Position numbers and translations under genes: made by a program
The notes under the pieces: model-generated
The model's database searches: none
What the model saw: the letters and a program-made list of their open reading frames with translations, nothing else
What the model was told of the DNA's origin: nothing
Shown: one piece after another, positions 1 through 12,884 of the stretch
Layout of the letters: every line of letters starts with the position of its first letter
Position numbering within the stretch: the stretch's first letter is position 1
Assembly (NCBI GenBank): GCA_946480445.1
Contig: CAMLJN010000005.1
Span: forward strand, 124,001-188,000
Direction: 5' to 3'
DNA: 64,000 nt
Source: an uncultured Buttiauxella sp.
Lineage (GTDB): Bacteria > Pseudomonadota > Gammaproteobacteria > Enterobacterales > Enterobacteriaceae

Positions 1-154
1 GCGCGCCATGCTGCCACAGGCGTTGCAGGCTTATCTCCCGGCGCCGCTGGCCGATGCCGCACTGGCCCTGAAAGCGCAGAATGATAAGTTCGGCACGATG
101 AACGATCCGCAAAACCGTTATGCATTCTGCCTGACGTGCGGGGACGTTCGCTAA
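1..154 (+). CDS. sppA: Protease IV (signal peptide peptidase) SppA, 3' end only
   Basis: Only the last ~50 codons are inside the window, read in the frame that begins at base 2 and stops with TAA at 152-154. The tail ([21 protein letters not shown]) matches the C-terminus of enterobacterial SppA, an inner-membrane serine protease that degrades cleaved signal peptides. Position directly upstream of ansA is the E. coli arrangement. The catalytic Ser and Lys lie outside the window, so intactness cannot be judged. Confidence 0.85.
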   Translation, partial: RAMLPQALQAYLPAPLADAALALKAQNDKFGTMNDPQNRYAFCLTCGDVR

Positions 155-162
155 CCCACCTT

Positions 163-190
163 CCAGCCCGGCTTTTGCCGGGCTGGATTT
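163..190 (+). terminator. Rho-independent terminator after sppA
   Basis: A 10-bp GC-rich stem (CCAGCCCGGC / GCCGGGCTGG) with a TTTT loop starts 8 bases after the sppA stop and is followed by ATTTCTT. It separates sppA from ansA. Confidence 0.75.
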
Positions 191-370
191 CTTGTTTATG
201 GCCATCAGCCAGCAATAAATTGATTTTCCCGTCAATGTTTCAGGTCACACTTTTCAGGATCTCGCTAACCTCACGCCAGCACACTTACAAGCCCTGCATT
301 TGTCAGGCTGATTTTTTTGTTCAGCCCCACTATACTGCGCCCCATGACCTATCCGCCTTCGAGCCGACTT

Positions 371-1387
371 ATGCCAAAAAAATCCATCTACGTTGCCTAT
401 ACCGGTGGGACCATCGGGATGCAGCGTTCAGAACAGGGTTACATCCCCGTATCCGGTCATTTGCAGCGCCAGCTCGCGCTCATGCCGGAATTTCATCGTC
501 AGGAGATGCCTGACTTCACGATCCATGAATACGATCCGCTAATGGACTCCTCGGATATGACGCCTGAGGACTGGCAGCATATCGCCGATGACATTAAAGC
601 CCACTACGACGAATACGACGGTTTTGTGATTCTGCACGGCACGGACACCATGGCGTTTACCGCCTCGGCCCTGTCCTTTATGCTGGAAAATCTCAGCAAA
701 CCGGTTATCGTCACCGGCTCACAGATCCCGCTTGCCGAGCTGCGTTCTGACGGGCAAATCAACCTGCTGAACTCGCTATATATTGCAGCCAATTTCCCGA
801 TCAACGAAGTAAGCCTGTTCTTCAATAACCGGTTGTATCGCGGTAACAGAACGACCAAAGCCCATGCCGATGGCTTCGATGCTTTTGCCTCTCCTAACCT
901 GCCGCCGCTGCTGGAAGCGGGGATTCATATTCGCCGCCTGAATACCCCCGCAGCCCCCCACGGTGAAGGCGAACTGATCGTTCATCCTATTACGCCCCAG
1001 CCCATTGGCGTGGTGACGATTTATCCGGGTATTTCTGCAGATGTCGTCGGGAATTTTTTACGCCAGCCGGTTAAAGCGCTGATTCTGCGTTCCTACGGCG
1101 TGGGCAATGCGCCTCAGCACGGCCCCTTCCTGCAGGAGCTACAGGAGGCCTGTTCCCGGGGCATTGTGGTGGTGAATCTCACTCAGTGTATGTCCGGTAA
1201 GGTAAATATGGGCGGCTATGCGACGGGTAATGCCCTTGCGCAGGCCGGGGTGGTCAGCGGCTACGATATGACGGTGGAAGCCACGCTCACCAAACTGCAC
1301 TATTTGTTAAGCCAGAACCTGGACGTGAAGGCCATACGTGAGGCGATGTCACGCAACCTGCGCGGCGAACTGACGCCTGATGAATAA
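371..1387 (+). CDS. ansA: L-asparaginase I, cytoplasmic
   Basis: Type I asparaginase, 338 residues, the same length as E. coli AnsA. It hydrolyses L-asparagine to aspartate and ammonia in the cytoplasm. The N-terminal YTGGTIG motif carries the nucleophilic Thr, and HGTDTM in the first third carries the second active-site Thr and Asp; GYATGNAL lies near the C-terminus. The ATG at 371 (MPKKSIYVAYTGG) is chosen because it aligns with E. coli MQKKSIYVAYTGG; an in-frame ATG at 317 would add 18 unrelated residues. The stop is 9 bases before pncA, so the two amidohydrolases are probably cotranscribed. Confidence 0.97.
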   Translation: MPKKSIYVAYTGGTIGMQRSEQGYIPVSGHLQRQLALMPEFHRQEMPDFTIHEYDPLMDSSDMTPEDWQHIADDIKAHYDEYDGFVILHGTDTMAFTASALSFMLENLSKPVIVTGSQIPLAELRSDGQINLLNSLYIAANFPINEVSLFFNNRLYRGNRTTKAHADGFDAFASPNLPPLLEAGIHIRRLNTPAAPHGEGELIVHPITPQPIGVVTIYPGISADVVGNFLRQPVKALILRSYGVGNAPQHGPFLQELQEACSRGIVVVNLTQCMSGKVNMGGYATGNALAQAGVVSGYDMTVEATLTKLHYLLSQNLDVKAIREAMSRNLRGELTPDE

Positions 1388-1396
1388 GGAACACTA

Positions 1397-2032
1397 ATGA
1401 ATAAACGCGCTCTGTTACTGGTCGATTTACAAAATGATTTTTGTGCCGGAGGAAGCCTCGCCGTGCCAGAGGGTGACAGCACGATCGAAGTAGCAAACGC
1501 TATGATCGCCCGCTGCAAAGCGCGCGGGGCGCTGGTTGTCGCCTCTAAGGACTGGCATCTTGCTAACCACGGCAGCTTTGCGAGCGTCCAGGGCACCATG
1601 CCCTACACTCGGGGTGAGCTTGACGGCTATCCGCAAACTTGGTGGCCCGATCACTGCGTGCAAAATACGGCGGGGGCAGAGTTTCATCCTCTGCTGAACA
1701 GCAAAGAGATTGATGCCGTGTTTCATAAAGGCGAAAACCTGTTGATCGACAGCTACAGCGCCTTCTATGACAATGGTCATCGCCAGAAAACCAACCTCGA
1801 TGCCTGGCTTAAAGAACGCGGTATTACGGATCTTATCGTGCTTGGCCTGGCGACAGACTACTGTGTCAAATTCACCGTGCTGGACGCGCTCGAGCTGGGC
1901 TATGAGGTGACGGTCATTACCGACGGCTGTCGTGGGGTCAATATCAACCCGCAGGACAGCCTGATGGCTTTCCAGGATATGTCCGTCGCGGGCGCCACGC
2001 TGATAACCCTCGCCGATTTTTCCTGCCGGTAA
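1397..2032 (+). CDS. pncA: Nicotinamidase
   Basis: Cysteine-hydrolase nicotinamidase of the isochorismatase fold, 211 residues. It converts nicotinamide to nicotinate for NAD salvage. The catalytic triad is visible as D10 (LVDLQNDF), K111 (FHKGEN) and C156 (ATDYCVKFT). The metal ligands are D52, H54 (KDWH) and H86 (WPDH). It follows ansA by 9 bases with AAGGAACACTA as ribosome binding site. All key residues are present, so it should be active. Confidence 0.97.
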   Translation: MNKRALLLVDLQNDFCAGGSLAVPEGDSTIEVANAMIARCKARGALVVASKDWHLANHGSFASVQGTMPYTRGELDGYPQTWWPDHCVQNTAGAEFHPLLNSKEIDAVFHKGENLLIDSYSAFYDNGHRQKTNLDAWLKERGITDLIVLGLATDYCVKFTVLDALELGYEVTVITDGCRGVNINPQDSLMAFQDMSVAGATLITLADFSCR

Positions 2033-2223
2033 ACCTGCGGGTGCACAAGCGCCCGCCCCTTTTCTCGATTCCGCTCTCATTTTGAACTTAATGTGCTCGC
2101 CCTTCTTTGAGAGCGCTCTCATAATCAACCTGCTTATTTAATCAGCACCTTAGCTGATTTTTGACCTTGCTGCTGCGTCGGGGCACTGGTCTTCTCCCTG
2201 CTGTCCGTCAAAGAGGAATTGCT

Positions 2224-3495
2224 ATGAAATTTACGCGCAACATATTGCCGTTGCTGGCCGCTATTCAACTTGCCTGTGCGGGCGCCGCCTACGCTGGCCC
2301 TTATCTCTCCGTCGGCTATTTTAACGGAGGGGGTGATGTGACCGCCGGACCGGGCGGAGATATTGATAAGCTTGATGTGCGCCAGATAACCCATATCAAC
2401 TACTCATTTGGCCTGATCTACAACGATGAAAAAGGCGAAACCAACGCCGCATTAAAAGATCCCGCCAGGCTGCATCAAATCTGGCTGTCTCCCAAAGTCA
2501 TGAACGATCTCAGAAAAGTCCCGGCGCTAAGAAAACATAACCCCGATCTTAAAGTCCTGCTGTCCGTCGGCGGCTGGGGCGCTCGCGGTTTCTCTGGCGC
2601 GGCGGCCAGCCCGGAAAGCCGGGCTGTGTTTATACGCTCAGCCCAGGAAGTTATTAAACAGTACGGTCTGGACGGCATAGATCTGGACTGGGAATACCCG
2701 ATTAACGGCGCATGGGGTCTGGTCGATGCCACCGAAGCCGATCGCGATAACTTCACCGCCCTGTTCAACGAGCTGCGCCAGGCGATAGGTAAAGAGAAGC
2801 TGCTGACGATAGCCGTGGGGGCAAACGCGAAAAGCCCAACGGAATGGGTGGATGTGAAAGCCATTGCCCCCGCGCTGGACTACATCAACCTGATGACCTA
2901 CGACATGGCTTACGGCACGCAGTATTTCAACTCTAATCTGTATGACTCAAAACAGTGGCCAACGGTAGCGGCGGCGGATAAGTACAGCGCAAACTTCGTG
3001 GTGGATAACTATCTCGCCGCCGGGCTTAAACCCGCGCAGATGAACCTGGGTATTGGCTTCTATGGCCGCGTGCCGAAGCGGGCTACCGAAGCGGGCATCG
3101 ACTGGGATAAGCCGGATGCGGCTAAACATCCCGTGACACAGCCCTATTTTACGGCAACGGAGCAAGCGGTGTTCCAGTCCCTTGGCCTGGACCTGGCAAA
3201 AGATACCTATTTTAAATACAACGATCTTGTCAGCAAGCTGCTCAACGATCCGCAGAAGCGGTTTACCGAGCGCTGGGATGATGACGCAAAAGTCCCGTAT
3301 CTGACGATGAAATCCACCGACGGTAAAGACCTCTTTGCCATTTCATATGAGAACCCTAAATCTGTGGCGCTCAAAGCGGAGTACATCAAGGCGAAGGGGC
3401 TTGGGGGGGCAATGTTCTGGGAGTACGGCGCGGACGATAATAACCAGCTGGCAAAACAGCTGGCGGAAACGCTGGGGATTAAAACGCAGCATTGA
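2224..3495 (+). CDS. Secreted GH18 chitinase
   Basis: Glycoside hydrolase family 18 protein, 423 residues from the ATG at 2224, which has AAAGAGGAATTGCT in front. An upstream in-frame ATG at 2161 would bury the signal peptide. Residues 1-24 form a Sec signal peptide ending in AAYA. The signature DGIDLDWE (D150, D153, D155, catalytic E157) is intact; SVGGWG (115-120) and INLMTYDM are the other conserved strands of the barrel. It is predicted to cut internal chitin bonds after export. It stands alone between pncA and yeaC, where E. coli has nothing comparable, so it is an accessory gene. No chitin-binding domain is visible; the AA10-like protein at 30574-31359 could cooperate with it. Confidence 0.9.
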   Translation: MKFTRNILPLLAAIQLACAGAAYAGPYLSVGYFNGGGDVTAGPGGDIDKLDVRQITHINYSFGLIYNDEKGETNAALKDPARLHQIWLSPKVMNDLRKVPALRKHNPDLKVLLSVGGWGARGFSGAAASPESRAVFIRSAQEVIKQYGLDGIDLDWEYPINGAWGLVDATEADRDNFTALFNELRQAIGKEKLLTIAVGANAKSPTEWVDVKAIAPALDYINLMTYDMAYGTQYFNSNLYDSKQWPTVAAADKYSANFVVDNYLAAGLKPAQMNLGIGFYGRVPKRATEAGIDWDKPDAAKHPVTQPYFTATEQAVFQSLGLDLAKDTYFKYNDLVSKLLNDPQKRFTERWDDDAKVPYLTMKSTDGKDLFAISYENPKSVALKAEYIKAKGLGGAMFWEYGADDNNQLAKQLAETLGIKTQH

Positions 3496-3531
3496 TACTC
3501 AAAAGCGGGTAGCACCAGCACCCGCTCTACG

Positions 3532-3554
3532 CCCCCTCTCCCGAAGAGAGGGGG
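3532..3554. terminator. Hairpin between convergent chitinase gene and yeaC
   Basis: CCCCCTCTC / GAGAGGGGG stem with a 5-base loop lies between the two convergent stops. It has no long T-tract, so it could act as a weak bidirectional terminator or an mRNA 3'-end stabiliser. Confidence 0.5.
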
Positions 3555-3566
3555 AAATACATCAAA

Positions 3567-3845
3567 TCACAGCTTAACCGTCACGATAGGGGCAGGTTCG
3601 ATGCCAAACTCCGCTTTTAACTGCTGCTTGCTCTTCATCACAATCTGACCGTCCTGACCGAGGGTCATATGCTGCGGCTCGCTGTTATGCCGGGATTGCC
3701 ACAGCATCACCAGCTGCAGACTGTTCTCTTTTTGCTCCGGCGTCAGCGCCACGCCGTCTGGCCATTTGCCAAGTTCAACGGCTGTCACCAGACGCTGATA
3801 GATTTCCGGCGTCATCGTGGCCAGCATGTCATCCAGATTCATCAT
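3567..3845 (-). CDS. yeaC: DUF1315 family protein YeaC
   Basis: Small protein of 92 residues (91 if the second ATG at 3842 is used) matching E. coli YeaC, for example MTPEIYQRLVTAVELGKWPDGVALTPEQKEN. No biochemical function is established for the family. It lies 40 bases downstream of msrB on the same strand, as in E. coli, so the two are probably cotranscribed. GGAG sits 8 bases before the first ATG. Confidence 0.93.
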   Translation of the reverse strand: MMNLDDMLATMTPEIYQRLVTAVELGKWPDGVALTPEQKENSLQLVMLWQSRHNSEPQHMTLGQDGQIVMKSKQQLKAEFGIEPAPIVTVKL

Positions 3846-3885
3846 GCCATAAGCTCCCCGTGGAATAATTTGCTGAATCGTTTTT

Positions 3886-4299
3886 TCAACCTTCCGTCTG
3901 CTCGCCGTTTTGATCGTCAGTAAAGCTGAGCGATGCTGAGTTCACGCAGTAGCGCTCCCCGGTAGGCTGTGGTCCGTCGGGAAAAACATGCCCCAGGTGG
4001 GCTTCGCAATTGCCGCAACGAATTTCAACCCGCTCCATACCGTGAGAGTGATCTTTCAGGTAATGAATGGCCGTATCGCTGACCGGCTCATAAAAGCTCG
4101 GCCAGCCGCAGCCCGAGTCATACTTGGATTCAGACATAAACAACGGCGCATCACAGACCAGGCAGTGATAAACACCCTCGCGTTTGTTATGCAGCAAACG
4201 TCCGGAGAACGGCGGCTCTGTGCCGTGCTGCTGGGTGACGTAGAACTGCATCTCATTGAGATTTTTCTTTGCTGAATCAGGAGGTAATTGGTTAGCCAT
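3886..4299 (-). CDS. msrB: Peptide methionine (R)-S-oxide reductase
   Basis: MsrB, 137 residues. It reduces the R epimer of methionine sulfoxide in proteins and thus repairs oxidative damage in the cytoplasm. The four structural zinc cysteines are present (C46 and C49 in CLVC; C95 and C98 in CGNC), as is the catalytic C118 in RYCVNSASL. It runs divergently from gapA and is followed by yeaC, the usual order. Confidence 0.97.
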   Translation of the reverse strand: MANQLPPDSAKKNLNEMQFYVTQQHGTEPPFSGRLLHNKREGVYHCLVCDAPLFMSESKYDSGCGWPSFYEPVSDTAIHYLKDHSHGMERVEIRCGNCEAHLGHVFPDGPQPTGERYCVNSASLSFTDDQNGEQTEG

Positions 4300-4420
4300 T
4301 TTAGTTCGTCTCTGCCAGTAACTGCGGTGACTGATAACGGCATGATTCTAACAAATAATTAACAACATCGTAGGGCTTTTTGTTCTAAACTTAGCCCTGA
4401 ATTTCTGGCGCGGCATTAAT

Positions 4421-4436
4421 TGTGATGCATGTCACA
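4421..4436. promoter_or_regulatory. CRP-binding site in the msrB-gapA intergenic region
   Basis: TGTGATGCATGTCACA is a perfect match to the TGTGA-N6-TCACA CRP consensus. It lies about 185 bases upstream of the main gapA start and about 120 bases upstream of msrB, so it could serve either divergent gene. E. coli gapA is known to have a catabolite-controlled promoter. Confidence 0.7.
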
Positions 4437-4573
4437 TTCTTGTTGAGTTTGCCCTTTAAAATTCCACAAACCCTCCCCATATGGTCAAAAGCCAAAAGGG
4501 AAACGTGATGCGGTTTTATCGTACAATTGCTGTTCACAGGATTGATTTGTCGCAATGATTGACACGATTCCGC

Positions 4574-4601
4574 TTGACGCTGCGTAAGGTTTTTGTAATT
4601 T
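4574..4601 (+). promoter_or_regulatory. gapA sigma-70 promoter
   Basis: TTGACG at 4574 and TAATTT at 4596 with a 16-base spacer. The sequence around it is almost the same as the E. coli gapA P1 promoter. The msrB-gapA gap (4300-4644) also holds the CRP site at 4421; no gene is seen in it. Confidence 0.75.
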
Positions 4602-4632
4602 TACAGCCAACCTTTTATTCACTAACAAATAG

Positions 4633-5640
<1,008 letters not shown>

Positions 5641-5662
5641 GTTGAGATGAGAACCTGATCCT

Positions 5663-5690
5663 AAAGGGCGACTTCGGTCGCTCTTTTTTT
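5663..5690 (+). terminator. gapA terminator
   Basis: The hairpin GGGCGAC-TTCG-GTCGCTC, with a UUCG tetraloop, is followed by eight T residues. It lies 23 bases after the gapA stop. Confidence 0.9.
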
Positions 5691-5723
5691 TGCCTGAAAG
5701 ACCCAGGACTGAGGAATAAAGAA

Positions 5724-6611
5724 ATGATTAATAAAATTTTTGCTCTTCCGGTAGTCGAACAAATTACGTCTGTCCTTAGCCGCCGCCAGCACGACGAGCT
5801 TGATGTTCTCGTGATAGATCACCCGCAGGTGCGTGCTTCTGTTGCCTTACAGGGCGCTCACCTGCTCTCCTGGAAACCTGCCGGTGAAGAAGAAGTGCTC
5901 TGGCTGAGTGACAATACCCCCTTTAAACACGGCAAAGCGCTGCGCGGTGGCGTCCCCATTTGCTGGCCATGGTTTGGCCCGGCGGATAAGGCTGAACTGC
6001 CAGCACACGGCTTTGCCCGTAACCTACCGTGGACGCTGAGCGCACATAACGAAGATGCCAATGGCGTTTCCTTAACCTTCGAGCTACACAGCAGCGATGA
6101 AACCCGCAGGCTCTGGCCTCATGATTTCACGCTCTATGCCCGTTACAGACTGGGCAAAACCTGTGAAATGGAGCTGGAAGCACACGGTGAGTTTGAAACC
6201 ACCTCCGCACTGCACACCTATTTCAACGTGGGCGATATCGCTCAGGTCAGCGTCAGCGGTCTTGGCAGCACCTACCTTGATAAGGTCATCGGCGGCGAGC
6301 AAGGTAAACTAACCGACGGCTTGCAAACTTTCCCGGACCGCACTGACCGGGTCTATCTGGCGGCGGATGACTGCTCCGTTATCCATGACGCGAGCCTGAA
6401 GCGCAGCATCAACGTTGTACATCATCATCACAGCAACGTTGTTGGCTGGAACCCGGGTCCTGCCCTTTCCGCGTCGATGGGGGATATGCCGGACGACGGC
6501 TACAAAACCTTTGTCTGCGTGGAAACCGCTTGCGTGACAACGTCACAAAAAGCCCACACCGACAAACCAGCTCGTCTGGCTGCAACGCTGAACGTGGCAA
6601 AAAAAGCATAA
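5724..6611 (+). CDS. yeaD: Putative glucose-6-phosphate 1-epimerase YeaD
   Basis: Aldose-1-epimerase-like (galactose mutarotase fold) protein of 295 residues, homologous to E. coli YeaD. The family interconverts the alpha and beta anomers of hexose 6-phosphates. Conserved blocks include GGVPICWPWFG, HGFAR with the substrate-side His, and LHTYFNVG. It lies just behind gapA, as in E. coli, which fits a supporting role in glycolysis. Its stop converges on yeaE. Confidence 0.93.
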   Translation: MINKIFALPVVEQITSVLSRRQHDELDVLVIDHPQVRASVALQGAHLLSWKPAGEEEVLWLSDNTPFKHGKALRGGVPICWPWFGPADKAELPAHGFARNLPWTLSAHNEDANGVSLTFELHSSDETRRLWPHDFTLYARYRLGKTCEMELEAHGEFETTSALHTYFNVGDIAQVSVSGLGSTYLDKVIGGEQGKLTDGLQTFPDRTDRVYLAADDCSVIHDASLKRSINVVHHHHSNVVGWNPGPALSASMGDMPDDGYKTFVCVETACVTTSQKAHTDKPARLAATLNVAKKA

Positions 6612-6615
6612 GGTT

Positions 6616-6659
6616 AAAAAGCGCTGGCGGCGCAGGATAAAGCCCCGCCAACGCTTTTT
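6616..6659. terminator. Bidirectional terminator between yeaD and yeaE
   Basis: AAAAAGCG-TGGCGG pairs with CCGCCA-CGCTTTTT, leaving A-tracts and T-tracts on both sides. It sits between two convergent genes. Confidence 0.8.
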
Positions 6660-6663
6660 AAAG

Positions 6664-7515
6664 TCAGACAACATCCAGAGGCGTTTTGCGGCCCGGTGCC
6701 GGGAACGCCTTTTCCATCTCCGCTATCTCTTCTTTGCTCAGTGCCACATCGAGCGCAGCAGCGTTCTCTTTTACATGGTGAACACTGCCCGCCTTCGGGA
6801 TGGCCATCACCCCGGGATGGCTGACAAGCCACGCCAGCAGAAGCTGGGATACCGTCGCCTGTTTTTGGGCCGCAAGATTAAGCAGCACGGGGTTATCCAT
6901 CAAGCCATCGCGCAGCCCTCCGGCCTGGGCCAGAGGACAGTAGGCCATTACCGGCATACTCTGTTGCTGGCACCACGGCAATAAATCAAATTCAATGCCG
7001 CGGGAAGCAAGATGATAAAGCACCTGGTTGGTGGCACATTCCTTGCCTCCTTGCAGCGCAATAAGGTCCTGCATATCGTCGTTATCAAAATTCGATACGC
7101 CCCACCGGCGAATTTTGCCCTGCTGCTGTAAGGTTTGCATCGCCTTAAGCGTTTCCTCCAGCGGAATGTCACCGCGCCAGTGCAGAAGATAGAGATCGAG
7201 GAAATCCGTCTGCAAGCGCTTGAGGCTGGCTTCACAGGCCGCAATAGCCCGGTGCCCGCCCGCATTCCAGGGATACACTTTGGATACGAGGAAAATCTCA
7301 TCGCGACGTCCTGCGATGGCGTCCCCGACAATTCGCTCGGCCCCGCCATCGGCGTACATCTCAGCCGTGTCGATAAGCCTCAGGCCCCTGTCAATACCCG
7401 CTTGCAGGGCATGAATTTCATCTAACCGCTGTAACGGCTTTTCGCCCATGCCCCACGTCCCCTGGCCAATGGCAGGTAAAACAGTGGTTTCACGAAAAAG
7501 AATCTGCTTAGCCAT
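6664..7515 (-). CDS. yeaE: Aldo/keto reductase YeaE
   Basis: NADPH-dependent aldo/keto reductase of 283 residues, close to E. coli YeaE, which reduces methylglyoxal. The catalytic tetrad D49, Y54 (LIDTAEMY), K79 (LVSKVYP) and H112 (LLHW) is complete. The C-terminal MAIPKAG segment is the cofactor 2'-phosphate-binding region. It lies downstream of mipA on the same strand, separated by a strong hairpin. Confidence 0.94.
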   Translation of the reverse strand: MAKQILFRETTVLPAIGQGTWGMGEKPLQRLDEIHALQAGIDRGLRLIDTAEMYADGGAERIVGDAIAGRRDEIFLVSKVYPWNAGGHRAIAACEASLKRLQTDFLDLYLLHWRGDIPLEETLKAMQTLQQQGKIRRWGVSNFDNDDMQDLIALQGGKECATNQVLYHLASRGIEFDLLPWCQQQSMPVMAYCPLAQAGGLRDGLMDNPVLLNLAAQKQATVSQLLLAWLVSHPGVMAIPKAGSVHHVKENAAALDVALSKEEIAEMEKAFPAPGRKTPLDVV

Positions 7516-7549
7516 AACGCCCCCTTAAGTGGTTGCACCGACATAATGC

Positions 7550-7575
7550 AAACGGGGCGCACAAGCGCCCCGTTT
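7550..7575 (-). terminator. Hairpin between mipA and yeaE
   Basis: An 11-bp perfect stem (AAACGGGGCGC / GCGCCCCGTTT) with a 4-base loop lies 18 bases beyond the mipA stop. Confidence 0.7.
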
Positions 7576-7593
7576 AAATGCATCACCTGCTTA

Positions 7594-8340
7594 TCAGAAA
7601 CTGTAGGTGATCCCTGCGGAAAATACGCTTGACCAGGATTTATCGACCATTGGGCTATCTTTGATTTCATCGCTCAGACGCGTGTAACGACCTGTGCCAT
7701 ACACACTCCAGTCGCCCGCGAACTTATAGCTCGCCGACAGCTCAAGGTACGGGTTCCAGCCGTCATCCGCATCGTAGCTCTTCAGGCCGCTACGGCGGGA
7801 TTCGCTGTGCGATACGCCATAGTAGTAATCGTTGTAGTGTTCACTTTGCCACTCCACACCGATACCCGGGGTCAGCGTTAAGGCGCCGTTGGTATAGCGA
7901 TACAGCCATGCCAGATCTCAGACAATGCCGTTGTTGTTATCCAGAGTATCGCCAGCCAGCGCCGTACGCAGGAAACCATATTCCGTATTATGGACGTAGG
8001 AAAGCCCGGCCATCATGGTGCTTCGGCGTTTGTCCAGCCGACGCAGTTGACGGTCGTCGCTGTCACCGGGTTTAAAGTAAGTAGGCGAGTAATAAGCCAT
8101 GATGGACAGCTTATCAGCCGTGTCATTCCACAGATAATACCCGCCGCCCAAACCACGGAACCAGAAGTCATCGCCTTCATAGGTGATAACCGGCACCGGA
8201 TACACATCGCGATCGTACTGTTTATACGGGTTGGTCACCACGCCAACGCCCGCGCCAACAGACCACTGATTTGCCGCAACGGCGGTGCCTGATGAACAGG
8301 CGATAAGTACGCTCAGTGTCAGAATTTTGAATTTGGTCAC
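7594..8340 (-). pseudogene. mipA: MipA/OmpV-family outer-membrane scaffold protein, interrupted by an in-frame TGA
   Basis: The reading frame begins with a signal peptide (MTKFKILTLSVLIACSSGTAVAA) and matches E. coli MipA (VYPVPVITYEGDDFWFRGLGGGYYLWND) up to residue 140. There a TGA (7920-7918) replaces the Trp codon expected in GIVWDLAWLYRY. After it the same frame continues without further lesion to a normal C-terminus ending SAGITYSF at 7594. So a single base change breaks an otherwise intact 248-codon gene. MipA is reported to bridge MltA and PBP1B at the outer membrane. The product would lack the last ~43% of the beta-barrel and would probably be degraded, unless the TGA is read through or is a sequencing error. 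Confidence 0.88.
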
Positions 8341-8765
8341 AATCCATTAAGTCCTTTAATCAAATAATCAGCGAAAGAAGTGTAACCGCCCTTGTCCATC
8401 ATCCCAAATTTTTTACCTTTTTATAACGTCTGCCCGATCCCTCACGATCGCGCTGCCAGGTGACCGCCCTCTTACCGTTGCGTGACAATTGAGTGAACCA
8501 GCGAGGCGTCGCTTATGCCATAAGAAGAATTATTTGGATGAGTTATTGATATGTCATTGAAATTGGCTCGTGGCCGTATGCAAGTTTTGCAAATGCCATC
8601 TACGCTTTATTTTAAGAAGGTGAATAACTCTGACGACAGTACCGTAAGCACCGCGACAGCTAAGTTGGCATAAGGGTTGCTGTACTCAGAATACGTCTTC
8701 CGGGAGCCCCCATTACTATTACCTCCGGCTCTCTAACCTGTGCTAAAACGAAAGGACGGCATGCC
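8341..8765 (+). other. mipA-yeaG intergenic region
   Basis: 425 bases between divergent mipA and yeaG. The only recognised element is the sigma-54-type promoter at 8666-8681. The mipA-proximal part is AT-rich and presumably holds the mipA promoter. No ORF in it looks like a gene. Confidence 0.5.
8666..8681 (+). promoter_or_regulatory. Sigma-54-type promoter for yeaGH
   Basis: TGGCATAAGGGTTGCT matches the -24/-12 consensus TGGCAC-N5-TTGCT, with the invariant GG and GC separated by 10 bases. It lies 85 bases before the yeaG start. E. coli yeaGH is known to be nitrogen-limitation (NtrC/RpoN) responsive. Confidence 0.8.
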
Positions 8766-12054
<3,289 letters not shown>

Positions 12055-12060
12055 CCTATG

Positions 12061-12089
12061 ACAATCAGCCAGGTTCCCTGGCTGATTGT
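12061..12089 (+). terminator. Terminator-like hairpin after yeaH
   Basis: A 13-bp perfect stem (ACAATCAGCCAGG / CCTGGCTGATTGT) with a 3-base loop starts 6 bases after the yeaH stop. The T-tract is poor, so efficiency is uncertain. Confidence 0.65.
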
Positions 12090-12229
12090 CATTGATTTCG
12101 GGAAATCATCAAGCATTATTTTTCCGCTGTTTTATATTCAGGGTGATGTTATAAATCTGCACGGTAACTCATGATGATATGTTCGATAATATTATCGACA
12201 AAAGAGAGGCTGGATTATTCTGAATAGTA

Positions 12230-12253
12230 AAAACCCATCTCTCGATGGGTTTT
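12230..12253 (-). terminator. Terminator of the Kbp-like gene
   Basis: AAAACCCATC / GATGGGTTTT stem with a TCTC loop lies 6 bases downstream of the minus-strand stop and ends in a T-run on that strand. Confidence 0.8.
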
Positions 12254-12259
12254 AGTGGA

Positions 12260-12706
12260 TTACTTAGGCACGCGCAGCACCTGACCTGGATAAATTTTAT
12301 CCGGGCTTTTCAGCATAGGTTTATTGGCTTCGAAAATTTTGTTGTACTGGTTTGCGTCGCCGTAAACCTGTTTGGAAATTGCGCTTAGCGTATCACCTGA
12401 TTTGACAGTGTAATACTGGCTTTCAGCCGCGGCCTCTTTTACCGATACCTTGTCTTCGACGCCTGAAATACCCTCGACGTTACCCACCGCGATGAGAATT
12501 TTTTCTTTCGCTTCCTGGCTTAAGCCTTCACCGGAAACCACTGCCTTGCCGTCTTCGACTTTGATTTCGACTTTATCGGCATCCGGCACGCCCGTTTTTT
12601 TCAGGTGCTCTTTAAGCAGCTCATTCTGATCCGCCGCGTGTGCAGTCCCCGTAACGGCATGCAGTATTTTTTCACCCGCTTCTTTCACGAAACTGATTAG
12701 ACCCAT
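12260..12706 (-). CDS. BON-LysM protein, Kbp (YgaU)-like
   Basis: 148 residues with a BON domain (about 25-92) followed by a LysM domain ([35 protein letters not shown], about 96-146). It is very similar to E. coli Kbp/YgaU, a potassium-binding protein of 149 residues. No signal peptide is visible, so it should be cytoplasmic like Kbp. The start at 12706 has AGGAGG 4 bases upstream; a longer in-frame start lacks one. In E. coli ygaU lies elsewhere, so this is either a relocated copy or a paralogue; the rest of the genome would tell. Confidence 0.85.
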   Translation of the reverse strand: MGLISFVKEAGEKILHAVTGTAHAADQNELLKEHLKKTGVPDADKVEIKVEDGKAVVSGEGLSQEAKEKILIAVGNVEGISGVEDKVSVKEAAAESQYYTVKSGDTLSAISKQVYGDANQYNKIFEANKPMLKSPDKIYPGQVLRVPK

Positions 12707-12884
12707 ATGTCCTCCTGAAAATTTGAGTTCACGTAGTAACAAGACTTCCAACGACTAAGCTTAGCAGAGGAAAGCTCTATCTGTGAGCAAACGCAGATTT
12801 TATTGAACATTTTCAGATGATAACCCGGTAGAAGGTAATGGAAACCGAGCGTCGGAAGGCCAATAAGCGGGTAGCTCAGCGGTG

